A DNA stretch of 64,000 nt from Cephalotus follicularis (GCA_001972305.1 BDDD01000266.1:337467-401466); one strand, 5' to 3'; shown: positions 34,097-46,470, counted from the first letter of the stretch. The notes: generated by a model not told the origin, from the letters alone. Made by a program: numbers and translations.

Positions 34097-34239
34097 GTCT
34101 ACGACTTAAGGAAAGCGTCGACGCCTATGGGGACAAAGGGCGCACGTAAGTGCATGCACATGCATGTCGATGCAGGAGAGAACATCGATGCCCTCGTGTA
34201 AAAAGGGAAAATACGTCGACGTCTAAAGAAGACGTCGAT
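34097..34239 (+). repeat. Palindrome cluster 1 in Gyp-K
   Basis: Sites start at 34097, 34117, 34166, 34184, 34215 and 34234. The intervals of 20, 49, 18, 31 and 19 nearly copy the spacing of Gyp-F cluster 1 (20, 48, 19, 30, 20). Confidence 0.85.
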
Positions 34240-35504
34240 GCGTAACATCGAATGTCAGGCACGTTATTTTGTAGACCGAATAACGTGCAAAGGGAAACGA
34301 TTTAGGGCCTTTTGCAGACACCTTGAGGCACCAAATGGGACATGTTAAGCATGCATATGACTCCCTGACCTGTATGACTGAAGTTGTGAGGGTAAGGGTG
34401 ACACATGTGATAGCATGCAACAAGTGCAAAGAGCAGAGGGACATGTGTGCGTGCAATTGACGATTAGATGGAGTGTGGCATTATCTGGCGTTAGAGCTGA
34501 GACAAGGGCTGAGAAATGAGTTCAGCTATTGCATGCAAGGGTGGGAAGTGTCCTAGACACATGTGACCTGCAAAAATGCAGAGAAAGAAGAGAACAAAAA
34601 CGGGAAAAGGGAAAAGAACAGGTGTGTGGGTGTGAGAGTGCATTCATGGTAGGGGGGGAGAAAGAGAAGTGAACCATCAGCTTAAAAGCACCTTCTCCTT
34701 CACCTCTTGTAACGCCCCAAACCCCAAGGGTTAACCCCCAAGGTTTGACGCGCTAATAGCAGTATCATGCATTACCCAATAATCAACGGAAATTAAAAAC
34801 TTTTAATATAATAATGCATGTGGAATAAATCTAATTAAATATCATTTGTGTGGATAAACCCGAAGTTATACAATATTGTTCGTAAAAGCTCTGCCACAAG
34901 CCGGCAGGTCATAAAACAAAAATACAATTTATTTATACTCCTGTGTCGTTGAACTGCAATAAGAGGGAGGAGACTCACCCGGGGCTTCAATCTTCAGCTT
35001 GCATGCGAAGCTCCTCCTGTACCTGACCCATTACATTAAATGCAATGGGTCAGCGACCACTGGTCGTGTAGGAACTACAACCCACTCATGCATAGAGATG
35101 CATATGTAGTAGGCAGTATGCAATGCAATGAGATGCAATAATAACAGTACAGCATAACACTTCATTCATTCCATATCAGTCCTTAACATTCATTAACAGT
35201 CACTAACAGTCATTCACAATCATTAACTACCATAATAAATCCTTCATCGGCATCCCCTACTAAAGGAGTAGTAATAACGCACTCTAGACGTTAAGGCATA
35301 GGAGCCGGGACAGGAATAATCATTACATTTTAGGCAGACCCATTCCTCGGATTCCTCGGCTTTAGGAAGAGTAATATACGCGCTGTAGGCGATATAGGTA
35401 GAGGAGAGGAACATAAATATTATACAGTATCAGTAACGGTCATTCAGTACACTATACAGTAATAATAACAGTAACAGTAACCGTAACAGTCCGTGTGGCT
35501 CATC

Positions 35505-35668
35505 TCGGTCGGTGATCAGTCAGCTCATCTAAGTTGGTGATCCGACGGGTCATCTTGGTCGGTGATCCATTGGGCTATCTCGGTGATCCTCCAGGCTCAT
35601 CTCAAAGATAGCCATACCACCTCATCTCGGTCGGTGATCCCGTAGGCTCATCTCAGTTGGTGATCCGG
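35505..35668 (+). repeat. 25-bp GGTGATC repeats in Gyp-G 3' LTR
   Basis: Units like CTCATCTCGGTCGGTGATCC place GGTGATC at 35511, 35536, 35561, 35582, 35633 and 35659. The intervals are 25, 25, 21, 51 and 26. The other LTR has the same array at about 48395-48568. Confidence 0.85.
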
Positions 35669-35671
35669 TAC

Positions 35672-35735
35672 AGTACACTACATTATACTACACTACACTA
35701 CATTACAGTACATTATCATTACAGTAACATTACAT
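35672..35735 (+). repeat. TACACTACATTA-type simple repeat
   Basis: A degenerate run of TACACTA, TACATTA and TACAGTA words follows the GGTGATC array. The CAGTAACAGTAAC words at 35455-35492 are similar. The same occurs in the other LTR near 48570-48635. Confidence 0.7.
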
Positions 35736-35989
35736 AATGAGGTGTGCCTTCAATACCCCTTTCCTGTACTACACTTATCATTTATATTTCTCTACACTTA
35801 TCACTAATTCGCTTGTCTCTTACTTCACTCATATTCACTTATCATTCTATTATATAATTCTCTTCACTGTTGCCGTCATTTCAATACACTCATTTCTATC
35901 ATTCATTCACTATGATTATTCATAGGCATCTAAGGTCGGGCACATAACTGCACTTGCAAAACACATGTTATGGTATGCACAGTCCATAA

Positions 35990-37110
35990 CGCGTGCACTG
36001 GTCACTCGTTCAAGAATGCATGCGGCAAGGAACTGGGTACTGCACTAAAGCGCCTGCAACAGGTAGCGCATACATTGAAGGGGCTCGGTGTCGTGGCGTG
36101 TATGGGAGTAAGCACTGGACGCCGCTCAATATCATAGCACACGCTCGATATACATGTGTGACGTACCTGAGCATCATCTGGCACACACAGGCGTTATAGT
36201 AGAGGATGAGCTAGGTAGTGCTCATGGCAGAGGATGACGGCGTCCTCAGGCACTACGGTGGTGCGTGACATGAGTAGAGGACAATGGCGTCCTCCGCACC
36301 CTGACACCTTCGCGCACTCCTAGAGTAGGCATGGTGCACTTCGGCACTGGACACCTCGACGTGTATCCTCAGCGCCTTACAAACGGCGCATGCATGATGG
36401 TTGGACGCATGGAAGAGAAAGCCACGGTTGGCTCCTCGGCATGCACAACATTGGTGCATCCTTGACCTCGTATATTGAGACCTCAGGTGCGTTACTGGAA
36501 ACGTACAACCGAGGAGAGCTCTCGTCCTCTGCACTTGGCGCTTTGGGCATCTCGGCATATAGGTTCCTCTGCCCAATCGCAATCTCAGCTCATGGTGGAG
36601 GAAGGCATGCTCCAATGCGTGGCAGAGGATGGCTTAGTATATATATATTACTATTGGACGCATGGGAGAGAAATGCCATGCACGAGTGGAGAGCCCTGGT
36701 GGTCGACTTTGCATGCTAAGGGCGCATGCAGACAGAGGTGAGCTCGGCATGTACGGCGTTGATGGCATAGGAGAGCGATGTGGCATGCTCGGGAAACATA
36801 CAGAGGAGAACACAACGCCGTGGCATGATGTGCTGGGCACATGGCACCTCGGCTGTGTGTCCTCAGATGCCAAGATGCACGACACTGGTGTCGTTGGCAT
36901 AAAAACTACTCTACACAAAAGTGCTTGTGTTCCTCAGTACCATACGTTCCTCTGCACGATGGTTTCATTGGCCGCATAAGTTTGGAGGCTTAGGATCCAT
37001 ACACAGGACGCACGCATTGGGGAAGCTTGGACAATACATGCTACATTTCAAATGCGTGCTCCTAGTGCTAAGGTGTGTGACGGTAGCATGTGTAAGGTGC
37101 CAGAGGACAC
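35990..37110 (-). repeat. GC-rich word-repeat block in Gyp-G 3' LTR
   Basis: This is a GC-rich stretch of about 1.1 kb inside an AT-rich LTR. It is built from recurring words: GCAGAGGA, its complement TCCTCTGC, CCTCGGCA, GCATGC and ACGCATGG. It matches 48885-49995 in the other LTR. A region with similar words, about 45210-45835, lies inside the Gyp-G coding region. Long open frames on both strands follow from composition and are not accepted as genes. Confidence 0.65.
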
Positions 37111-37421
37111 CATTTTTGCTTTAGAGCCAAATATTCACTATGTCTAACACCCACCATTTAATCCATCCGAGTTAGTTTGCATTGTAACCTCTGTCTAATT
37201 CTAGCCTAAGCATCCATTATTAGCATACTATTTATAGCAGTACACATTATAAGAGAAGACACTGAGTAGGAGTAGTTCGTACCTCAATCTGACGAGGTTG
37301 TTGCACCATTTCCTTTGCTCAGCTCCACTTCTTCTATTTCTCTCTCCTTTGCTGCTTCGCTGGTAGCCTCTCCTTGTCCACTTCTCTCCAAATTTAGCAG
37401 CAGCCTTTTCCATACCCTTTA

Positions 37422-40400
37422 TGTAACACCCCATATTCGGAGGGAGTCGTCACGGGTCCTAATCCTAAACTATTCATAACTGATCTTATAACATGGCTCA
37501 ATTTTATTATTTTTATCAAGATATTAACTTATCCTTTATTCAAATTGCGTGATGGTCTAAAACTTAATATTCAAAATCTAAAACATCGTCTAAGACTTTA
37601 TTCATTATATGAAAACTTAAACATAATCTGGAAGGTTAAACATAAACCAAAGGCTTAAACATAATTCTAAGTCATAAACTGAAAAGCATAACATTGTTCG
37701 AATAGGGGTCTTAACATGACCCTAAATAACTAAGCATAAACGGTTCCATCTCCTAAGTGATCCTTATCATAGGTGACATCTCGCTCATCACACATTGCTC
37801 GGATGTTGTCCCAGAATACCTGCCGCATGGAAACAAAACGCGGCTGAGCAAATCTCAGTACGGATATAGAATCATAAAACAGAAAACGATAATTTAAAAG
37901 ATGGAGAATACCTGAATCTTCAAATATCACATACTTTATACATAAAATAATTTAAACAGTATCTTCAAAAAAAAACGAAGATTAGTAGTCATACAATCAA
38001 TTCAAAACGTATAACAAATTTTCAAAACGTTATTCAATTTAAAAACATAATTCAATTTCAAAATCCCAAAACACATTCAAAACGAAAAACAAACAGTATC
38101 CAAATCAAACGTTCAAATTACTTTAATGTCAGTCAAGTTAAAGATTTCAAAATAAAAACTTATCCGGTTCCATAATCTCATCATAGAGATCCAAACATAT
38201 CACAGAGACTTATCCGATTCCGATATCTCATTATCGAGATCCAAAGCGCATACACATATGCGAAGTTGCAAGGGGTTCATGAGGCCCGCATGCCAAACAG
38301 AAAGACGTGTACGGCACTACACAATCAATCCCCAGAATCCAAATCCATATCATAACAAAAACTAGAGTATACCCATACGTCTCTATCACAAAATCGGATC
38401 CATAAATCCACCTCATGGGATTTATTCATAACAAAGAGAGATGTCGTAGTCGAATCACACTGCTACGGAAATGTCACGTCCCTGTGCCAGGCCCATGACG
38501 TGCCTATGGTACCTCCATAGGTAGGAAATATCTCTGTGTGTATCCTTATTTCAAACATTGTTTTATCTCTAAAAACAATTTAAAAATGTAAACACGTTTT
38601 CTAAACATTTTCTGGACATAGCAAAATTATTACGTAACATCAAATCATTTATTTTTCACCATAAAGAGATGATCATTTCATAACATATCGTAAAAACATA
38701 ACCAAGTCTATAAAACGAGATTATAGAATAAAACTGATTTTAGTTTGATAAACAGATAGCCAAAGAACGAAAGCATCCGTACTTTAATCATAAAAAGTAA
38801 AACGGGACAGTTTCAATAAAATCGGATAGCCAAAGAGCAGAAAATCTGTGCATTATTCATAAGGTAAAAGTATATTTTTTTACCATAATAAAAACAGTAG
38901 GAGGGTATCAAGGAACGAAACATCCGTACCTTAAGCGATCACAACAAATATAGACAAATTGATCAACAATTCAAAAGTCCCTCGAAGCACAAAAATCTAA
39001 AAGATGCAATATCATTCGTATAAGCATTCAAATATCACTTCCAATCATCAAACAATAATTTGATAGTGTTTAAAACAGACTCCAAATCATTAGACGAACA
39101 AACGGATTACAAAACTTAAAACTAGAAAATTCTTGGACAATTCCAGTAGACTGTATCAAGATCCAGTCGACTACTCATAGGGTGGCAGTCGACTACACAA
39201 CCTCGGCAGTTGGCTACTCAAACTGGGTTGAATCCAGTCGACTGTGACAGGGGGTCCAGTCGACTGTGCAAGGCCAAACAGTCGACTGTTTCACAAGGCA
39301 ATCGACTGTTTTGGGCTACAGAACAGCAAAAACATAGCAATTCATATCCAATTTTCTATCAAAACCATGTTACAACATTACCAGATGATCTTAGACACTT
39401 ATACAGGTCTTATGTGACTTAACCGTGGCATTTAAACATTCAGAATCAATAAATCATGCAATTGGTGATCATGCTTTATAGAGAGGCAATTTCAATTCAT
39501 TGCATGCATGCTTATATGATCAAGTTTTTTGTCATTAATCATTATCCATAATCAAAACTAGTATGTATCATCTACCTAATGCATGTTGACAGATTCATAA
39601 ACCATGATAGCAAAAATCAAACAAACCAAAACATACTAGCAACCAATCATGCAAAAGACTTTGATAACAAAACTAAATGCCAAACCATAACAGTGGAGGA
39701 TGACAAACCTGATTCAATGAAGCAATGCAGCACAAAACAGATTCCAATTCATGCAATTTCGGCTACCAAGCACAATGACATAGTGGAGGCATAACAAAGA
39801 GGTATAGTATATATATATACCACTTAGAAAAGGCAATTTAGGTCATGCTAAGGCAAAAAGGAAATCAAAATCTGTTATGATCAGGAAAAAGGAGCAAAAT
39901 TTCAGGATTGATAGGGAGAAAGAGGCAGAAAATCGTTTCTGTGAGGGAGATGGAAGAGGTGTACGGGAGAGGGAGGGAAGAAATAGAAAGTTAATAGGTT
40001 TTAAAATAGAAAAATGGATTTATTTCCCAAAATGCTTTAATTTGCCATAATACATTAATTTACTTTCAATTTAAAACAATTTTTGCCATAATAATAATAA
40101 AATCTGATTTAATATTTACACAAAATATAATTCGATTAATTTTACCTATTTATGTACATAATCCAACCAATATTCATTAGCCCAAAGTTAACGTCTTTAA
40201 GCCTAAAACGTAAAAGCCCAAATTAATATCCACAAACCATATTAATATTTTAAAATACAAAACAATAAGTTTTTTATTTTTCCATAATCCTTATTCCCTT
40301 AACTTATCAAAAGCCAAAGATGGTATTATTTAGCCTACGACATAAAAGCCTAAAAAAAAAAATTATATCATATAGTCCAAACAAAGAGTCCATAAATTAA

Positions 40401-40482
40401 AATAGGCCAACATAATATAACAAAGCGAAATAAAATCAAATAAAGATCCGAAAATATGCACGTAAATGAACGAGGTATTACA
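37422..40482 (-). mobile_element. Gyp-H: solo gypsy LTR with CTTTA target duplication
   Basis: This is a 3061-bp insertion in the Gyp-G 3' LTR, flanked by CTTTA at 37417-37421 and 40483-40487. On the minus strand it begins TGTAATACCTCG and ends GGGGTGTTACA. It shares with Gyp-I the segment around CATAGGCACGTC, GGGCCTGGCACAGGGA and CCATGAGGTGGATTT. It holds the eight-site AGTCGACT array and no coding region. Confidence 0.92.
39145..39307 (-). repeat. Eight-site AGTCGACT array in Gyp-H
   Basis: Octamers (AGTCGACT or close variants) start at 39145, 39165, 39187, 39208, 39236, 39258, 39280 and 39300. Read in element direction the intervals are 20, 22, 22, 28, 21, 22 and 20. The flanks are often C...G, giving CAGTCGACTG. 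Confidence 0.9.
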
Positions 40483-40835
40483 CTTTACTTCTCTTTTTAT
40501 AGTCATTCCAAGGAAGGCTCTAGAAATCTCTACGCATTTCTACCACTTTCATCACTAATTCAGACCTGGGGTATTAAAATGGTCAGCCCAAATTCCCCTT
40601 CTTTCCTTTAATTCTAATTGGCCCAAAACCATTTATTTCTCTCCCTTTTTTTCTCTATCAATCCATAACTTGGCCCAAATGCTTCCACTATCTATTTATC
40701 AATTTGGCCCAACACCAAAAATATTTCAAGGCCCAATCCGACTCCAGTCCAACAATAATAATCCCAATAAAGCCCATAACACTATTTAAGATCCAAAAGG
40801 CCATTCTTTTACATTATAAAATTCCAGATATTACA

Positions 40836-42181
40836 ATCATCCCCCCTCTTAGAAGAATCTCGTCCCGAGATTCTAGGGTCAAAATGGGTGAGGATATGTC
40901 ACTCCCACATCATTTCCCGTTCTCATGTAGCTTTTCTAATTTCCATGTCATTACCACAATACTTTCTCTACCGAAACATTTGCTCCTCGACTGTTTCACC
41001 TTTAAATCAAGGATTCGGACAGGAGTCTCGACATAGCTCATGTTCGGTTCCAACTTAAAAAATTTCCAGTGAAGCACATGGGAAGAATCGAGCTGGTCCA
41101 TCCTTAACATTAAAACGTGGAAGACATTCTATGCATTCATTAAACTGGGAGGCAAGGCAAGTGGGTAGACCGCCATACCGACTCTTCAAGGCTCCTAAAA
41201 TCTCCTACAAAGCGAGGAGGCAACTTTCCTTTGTTGACGAACCTCATAATACCTCCAAAAAGGTGAGACCTTAAGGAAAATAAGGTTTGTCGCTGCTAAT
41301 TCCAGTTCTCTTATGGGGAAATCCGCATAACTTTTTCATCTATTTGCACCATTTAACCGTCTTTCTTTGATCATTTTGACCTTTTCCTCGTTTCTTGTAC
41401 CAACACTGGTCCCAAAATACTCTGATTACCCATTTTGAACGAGCAAAATGAGGTTCTTCCATACTGATTATCAGCCTAGGAATGGACAACAGTGTTGTAA
41501 TGCTGTCGGGTACCAAGAGTTGCTTGAAATTTTATTTTATTTTATTATTATTATGTTTTGAATTGGGACGTAATAACAAGGGTCCCTATCAGACATTACG
41601 TGGATCGGCACTTCATGACGCCTTACATTCTCTGCAATGTACAAGGCTGCTATCCGTTTAAGAGAGTAGATGGTTTTCATCGCAGGGAGAAGAGCACTTT
41701 TAGAGAAGCGATCAACAATTATTCATGTAACATTCAGGTTAGTTTTTTGTTCTCGGTAAACAAAGACGTTTCCCATTGTACTACTCTAATTCACGGTATA
41801 TACTTTACCATCTAGGTTAGGCATCGATCCCGTAAGTTGAGGGACGAGGCAAGCCCGTGGTAACGGTGCCTGCATTTCTTCATATCATTCAAATAAAATA
41901 AGCTTCAGATCCCAGTACATCTTGCTAATCGTCAGATGCACCAAAAATCTGGAGCGATGAGCGTATGACATCAACTCATCCCCTAATTCTATAAAGGATA
42001 CAAACTCTGCCTCAGGATCTTATTAATTCGTTACCAGGAAACAAGAATCACATTTCAATTCACCTTGATCATTCATTGTAGCCTTAAGCGGGATTCCATC
42101 CGTACATCGAGTTTTCCAATAACATTAGCGTACCTGTATACGAGAACTCGTTAAGTAGGCTAACTGGCGACTTACTACGTC
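40836..42181 (-). pseudogene. Gyp-G integrase region remnant
   Basis: On the minus strand near 40910-41110 a chromo-like tail is recognisable: SSHVLHWKFFKLEPNMSYVE, then TPVRILDLKVKQSRSK. The rest, up to the Gyp-I insertion, reads as a much-decayed gypsy integrase without clean motifs. A short TTTTA run lies at about 41528-41553. It is a fossil. Confidence 0.6.
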
Positions 42182-44876
42182 TGTAATACCCTGTTCGTTC
42201 ATAAATATATTTTACGAATTTTATATGTGTTTTTGGGCTTTTAATTTTGTTTAATTTTAAAAGTCCGGTTGCCCTATGATCGGGTTTATGTGAATTGTGC
42301 AGAATGATACCGGTCCGAAATTCGGGTATGTTATGCTATGTTTGGGTTTGGGTTTTATTAATTCTTATTTTAATCCAAAACTTATTGTATTAAAAGCAAT
42401 TATTGTTCTTTTAATTTTTATAATTCCAAATTCTTTTTATTATTAATTCATTTTATTATCAATTCATTTTATTTCCTTTTCCTATTTTATCCATTTCTCC
42501 TACTTCCTCCCACCTTCTTCCTTCTTTCCAGCAAATCCCACTATCAATTCACATGCTAAATCCTTCCTTTTCCATTTCAAATCCAGAAAAGTTCCTTTCT
42601 ACCTCCTTTTGTCTCCTCCATCCTCCATTATTAGAGTATCTTGCCATTTTATATGTTGCCCACATCATTCTTGCAAGCTACTGCAGTTTCTATCTTGATT
42701 GTGTGAAATAATCTGCTGTGTAAATCATTCTTCAAATTCTAGGAGGTAATCTCAACCCTTAATTGTTTCTTTTGGATCGAATTCTCTTAGTTTGCTATGT
42801 ATGTCTAAGTATGCTATGGTTTTGTATTCTTCTTTCTTTGTTTCTGTTCACAGCAGATTGTGTGTTTGTACTTGTGTTCTTCCTACTATTTTCTAGGTTC
42901 TCTAACATCATTAAAGGTCAGTAAATTCGTCCCCTTTAATGATAATCTTGTTCTAATGGCATACTTTGAGTTTTTATGCTCTTGGTGTCTTTGAGTCTTT
43001 GATTCTTGCCTAAACATGTTGTCATGTGTTAGTAATGTTATCTGCATGTTTTATACACCTATATATGTCACAAACTGAGTTTATAACATCTGCTATCAAT
43101 CAGAAACAAAATCTGGACATGTACATCCATTGTCTTCTTAGTGCCTTTTTCAAGTTAAATCACCATCAAGTCGTTTCCTTGCCAAATTTGTGTTTGTAAG
43201 TCACCTACAAGTCATACATGATCATATGTTTATGTCCATATGTCTCTAGTTTAATGTAGAAACCATTTGAACCAATTTCAGTAGCAAATCGTCGGATTTC
43301 CAACTGTTCTGTCGCCCAGAACAGTCGACTGTCTTAGTGGACAGTCGACTGGAATGGTTGTGTAGTCGACTGGAGGGAAGAACACAGTCGACTACCTGCA
43401 TTTTTTGATTGAGTAGTCGACTGTTCATATGGTCCAGTCGACTGCCAAGCCTCCCCAGTCGACTGGACCCCTGTTATAGTCGACTGTTGTGCCCTGGAAT
43501 GTGCTGTTTTCAACTGTTTTGATTCGTTTGATCCCCGAATCGATCCGAATCTTTTCCAAACACTTTTATGAGTCTGTTTAATGCTTCTGATGTGTTTTAA
43601 ACTCTTATACATATGATTTTTGATGTCTTTATAGATTGTTGAGTTTCAAGTGGATTCCGTTTAAATTTGTCTATTCGTAAGTACTTTGCAAGTGCATAAG
43701 GTACGAATTTTCTGTTCCTTGGCTATCTGACATTCAAACTGAAACTGTTTTGATAAACATCTTCGTTTGTGAAACCAACGATGTTTCATGATTTTGATAC
43801 GTTTCGAATTTAAGTTGGTTTGACATTTTAATTGATTTCGACTTTATCTATACGATATGTTATGGTACGATATGTTAGGATACGATATGTTATGATATGA
43901 TATGTTATAATACTGTTGTGAGCTGTTTTTGAATATGTGTGTGAAAACATATTTATGTGATTTAAGTTGATTTTGATAAATCAATTATTTTAAATTAAAT
44001 ACTGAGTATTGTACCCACCTATGGGGCGTATCCATAGGCACGTCGTGGGCCTGGCACAGGGATGTGACACTTCCGTAGCGGTGTGATTAGACTACGGCGT
44101 CTCTGAGTGTATGAACAAATCCCATGAGGTGGATTTGTGGATGCGCTATGTGCTAGAGGCGTATGAATCGATTCTAGTTTATGTGATCTGAGGTGAATTC
44201 AGATATGTGGTCCGAGGTGTGATCGGACATGTGTATGTGAGAATTGACTTGTGTAGTACCATACACTTCAATTATAGTGGGCATGTGGAATTAGAGTCTC
44301 CCTTGCAAAAATTATGATATGTGATATGAATATGGCTCAGTATGTTTTACGAACTACGATGTATAGCATTTTGAATTGTTCCGTAATTGTTTTGAAAAAT
44401 ATGCAACTGTCATTTGAATATGATTAAACTATCTTAACTGTTTACGATTTCAGTTACGTTATTATTGAAATATTAACGTTTTTAAATTACCGTTTATTGT
44501 TTTATTTCCCTTATCCGTATTGAGGTTTGCTCAGCCGTGTTTTTGTTTTCCATGCGGCAGGTTTTCTGGAGCAGCGGGGGAAAGTGTGATTGAGTGATGA
44601 CCGCCCTTTATGTTGGATCCTTAGGAGAGTGATCCTTATGTTATGTTTAGTGGTCTGATACATGGATTTGTATGTGTTATTTTTTAAATTAGAACTAAAT
44701 TATGTTTTGAGTTTTCCGCATCTACCAAATATGTTAAAATGTTGAGTTTTAATGTTTAGATAAGACTGCCACGTTTTCGGCTGTTCTTGGTTAATAAAGC
44801 AAACTTTATGAGTTTGTTAAGTTATGTTATGCATGATATGACCCTGTGACGACTCCCGCCGTCCGGGGGTGTTACA
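42182..44876 (+). mobile_element. Gyp-I: solo gypsy LTR with ACGTC target duplication
   Basis: This is a 2695-bp insertion in the Gyp-G internal region, flanked by ACGTC at 42177-42181 and 44877-44881. It begins TGTAATACCCTG and ends GGGGTGTTACA. It is the same family as Gyp-H but in the opposite orientation. It holds the AGTCGACT array and no coding region. Confidence 0.93.
43323..43486 (+). repeat. Eight-site AGTCGACT array in Gyp-I
   Basis: Perfect AGTCGACT octamers start at 43323, 43343, 43364, 43386, 43415, 43436, 43457 and 43479. Intervals are 20, 21, 22, 29, 21, 21 and 22. The sequences between sites are unrelated to each other, unlike ordinary tandem repeats. Confidence 0.95.
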
Positions 44877-44881
44877 ACGTC

Positions 44882-46470
44882 TGTCATAACATTACCTTTG
44901 CCTGGATGGTACTAGGTTCATCATTATAGTCATTGTGTAACTTCGTGAGGCATATAGGGTCACCCCTCCGTTTTTGCATCAAGACACAACTCAATCCACT
45001 GCCTGATGCATCACTGTACACCACAAAACCTTCACTGCCTTCCGGCAAGGCCAAGATAGGTGTAGAAGTCAAACGGTGTTTGAGCTCCTGGATCTCCATT
45101 CACATTGTCCATTCCATTCAAAAGCTACTTTCTTATACGTCAATCGGGTCAGAGGGGTAGCTATGTGCGAGAATCGTCTAACAAAACGCTGGTAGCATCC
45201 TGCTACGCCAAGGAACCGTATTCACATCATTGGGCATGCATGCAAGGCAATGGCCATGATTATATTATGCGTAGAAGGGGGAGATCGTAGTTTCTAGAGG
45301 AAATCTTAGCGATGCACGCTCACAATGTGAAGCACTCGGCATGCCTAGCAGAGCTCCAGATAGTGCTCGGTACTATGGTATGCTTAAGACACAGGATGTT
45401 CATCCTCGGCGCTATACGCAATTCATAGCATAGGAGATTTCTTATGCAAGGGAGATACGGTGCACTTCACCGTTGTGTCCTCGGATGCCTGGGTTGGAAG
45501 CTCGGGACACAGGATCTGCATGCAGGGCAGAGAAACACTCAGTGCATACTGACACATAGTTGCAATGTTTATCGTTGCCTGTGGAGAGCTTGGCATGGCA
45601 CGGTCGTTGCAAGAGGAGAGCCATACACGACACCTCAGTGCATGCCAGTGGGCAGCTATGCGCGGTGCCTCAGTTGCAGGCAGTGGTGCCTTGGGCGTAT
45701 AACGATGGCTCCTCAGTTATGTTAGTGGAGCTCAGAATGGAGAGCTCGATACTGTCACATGCAGAGGAGAGCCACGCGCGGTACAATAGATGCATCGGCC
45801 CTCAGACCTCCGCCACATTCATTGGTCATTTCTAGAATTTACCCGCTTCAATCATTGAAGGATCCACTTAACAATCTGGGACTGGATATGCTATGTCCCA
45901 GAAAGTCTACCTCTGACAAACGGAATTTTCATTTGCTGACTTGGCATATAGCCGAGTTTGTAGTGCCAAGTATAGATGTTCTCTGTGTTCCTCCATTGTC
46001 CTTGAATATACCAAGACATCATTAATAAAGATTAAGATAAATCGATCAAGATATGGACTGAACACTTAATTCATTATACTCATAAATGCATTTGAGGCAT
46101 CAGTCACCATGAGTGGCATTCTCACAATTCCCATGATGTCCATATCGTGATCTAAAAACTGTCTTTAGAATATCCTCCCATCAGACTCTGAGCTGATGAT
46201 ATCCGGCTCTCAGATCTAGCTTAGAGAACACCGCTAATCCCCTCAGTCGATCAAATAACTCATCGATATCTAGCAGAAAATATTTATTCTGAGCTGCGAT
46301 AATCGGTGCCCATTGACAATGATTCGTTCTTCCTTTAACAAGACGGGTACTTCACATGGAGAAGCACCCGGTCGGAGGAAACCTTTATCGAGTAACTCCA
46401 GCAACTTAGGGGGAGCCCTCAATATAGGTGATGTTCCGGTATCAAGTATGTAGAAAACTCTACATCTCTA
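44882..46470 (-). pseudogene. Gyp-G reverse transcriptase-RNase H remnant
   Basis: On the minus strand 44884-45099 gives [20 protein letters not shown] and VYSDASGSGLSCVLMQK, the RT-RNase H junction of gypsy elements. About 45100-45205 resembles the [12 protein letters not shown] connection. RT-like sequence resumes at about 45840-46470. The block between (about 45210-45835) looks foreign. It is a fossil. Confidence 0.7.
45210..45835. other. Foreign GC-rich block inside Gyp-G RT region
   Basis: RT-like sequence stops and resumes around this block. Its words (CCTCGG, CCTCAG, GAGGAGAGCC, GCATGC) resemble the GC-rich centre of the Gyp-G LTR. No TSD or coding motif is clear. It may be a piece of a related LTR. 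Confidence 0.45.

Larger units (their letters stand above)
34708..40835 (-). repeat. Gyp-G 3' LTR, split by Gyp-H
   Basis: The parts 34708-37421 and 40483-40835 together match the other LTR at 47610-50662, at about 3.06 kb. It contains 25-bp GGTGATC units, TTACAGTA-type simple repeats, and an odd GC-rich central block. Many short open frames there have no support as genes. Confidence 0.88.

Noticed and set aside
36253-36979. Overlapping open frames on both strands (up to 120 codons) in the Gyp-G LTR, and their twins at 48827-49875
   Set aside because: Frames are open on both strands because the GC-rich word block is poor in stop codons. The products are rich in Cys, His, Arg and Met with no domain, and the two LTR copies do not keep the same frames.
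43323-43486. AGTCGACT array considered as a CRISPR array
   Set aside because: The repeat is only 8-10 bp, spacers are about 11-13 bp, there is no cas gene, and the setting is a plant LTR.
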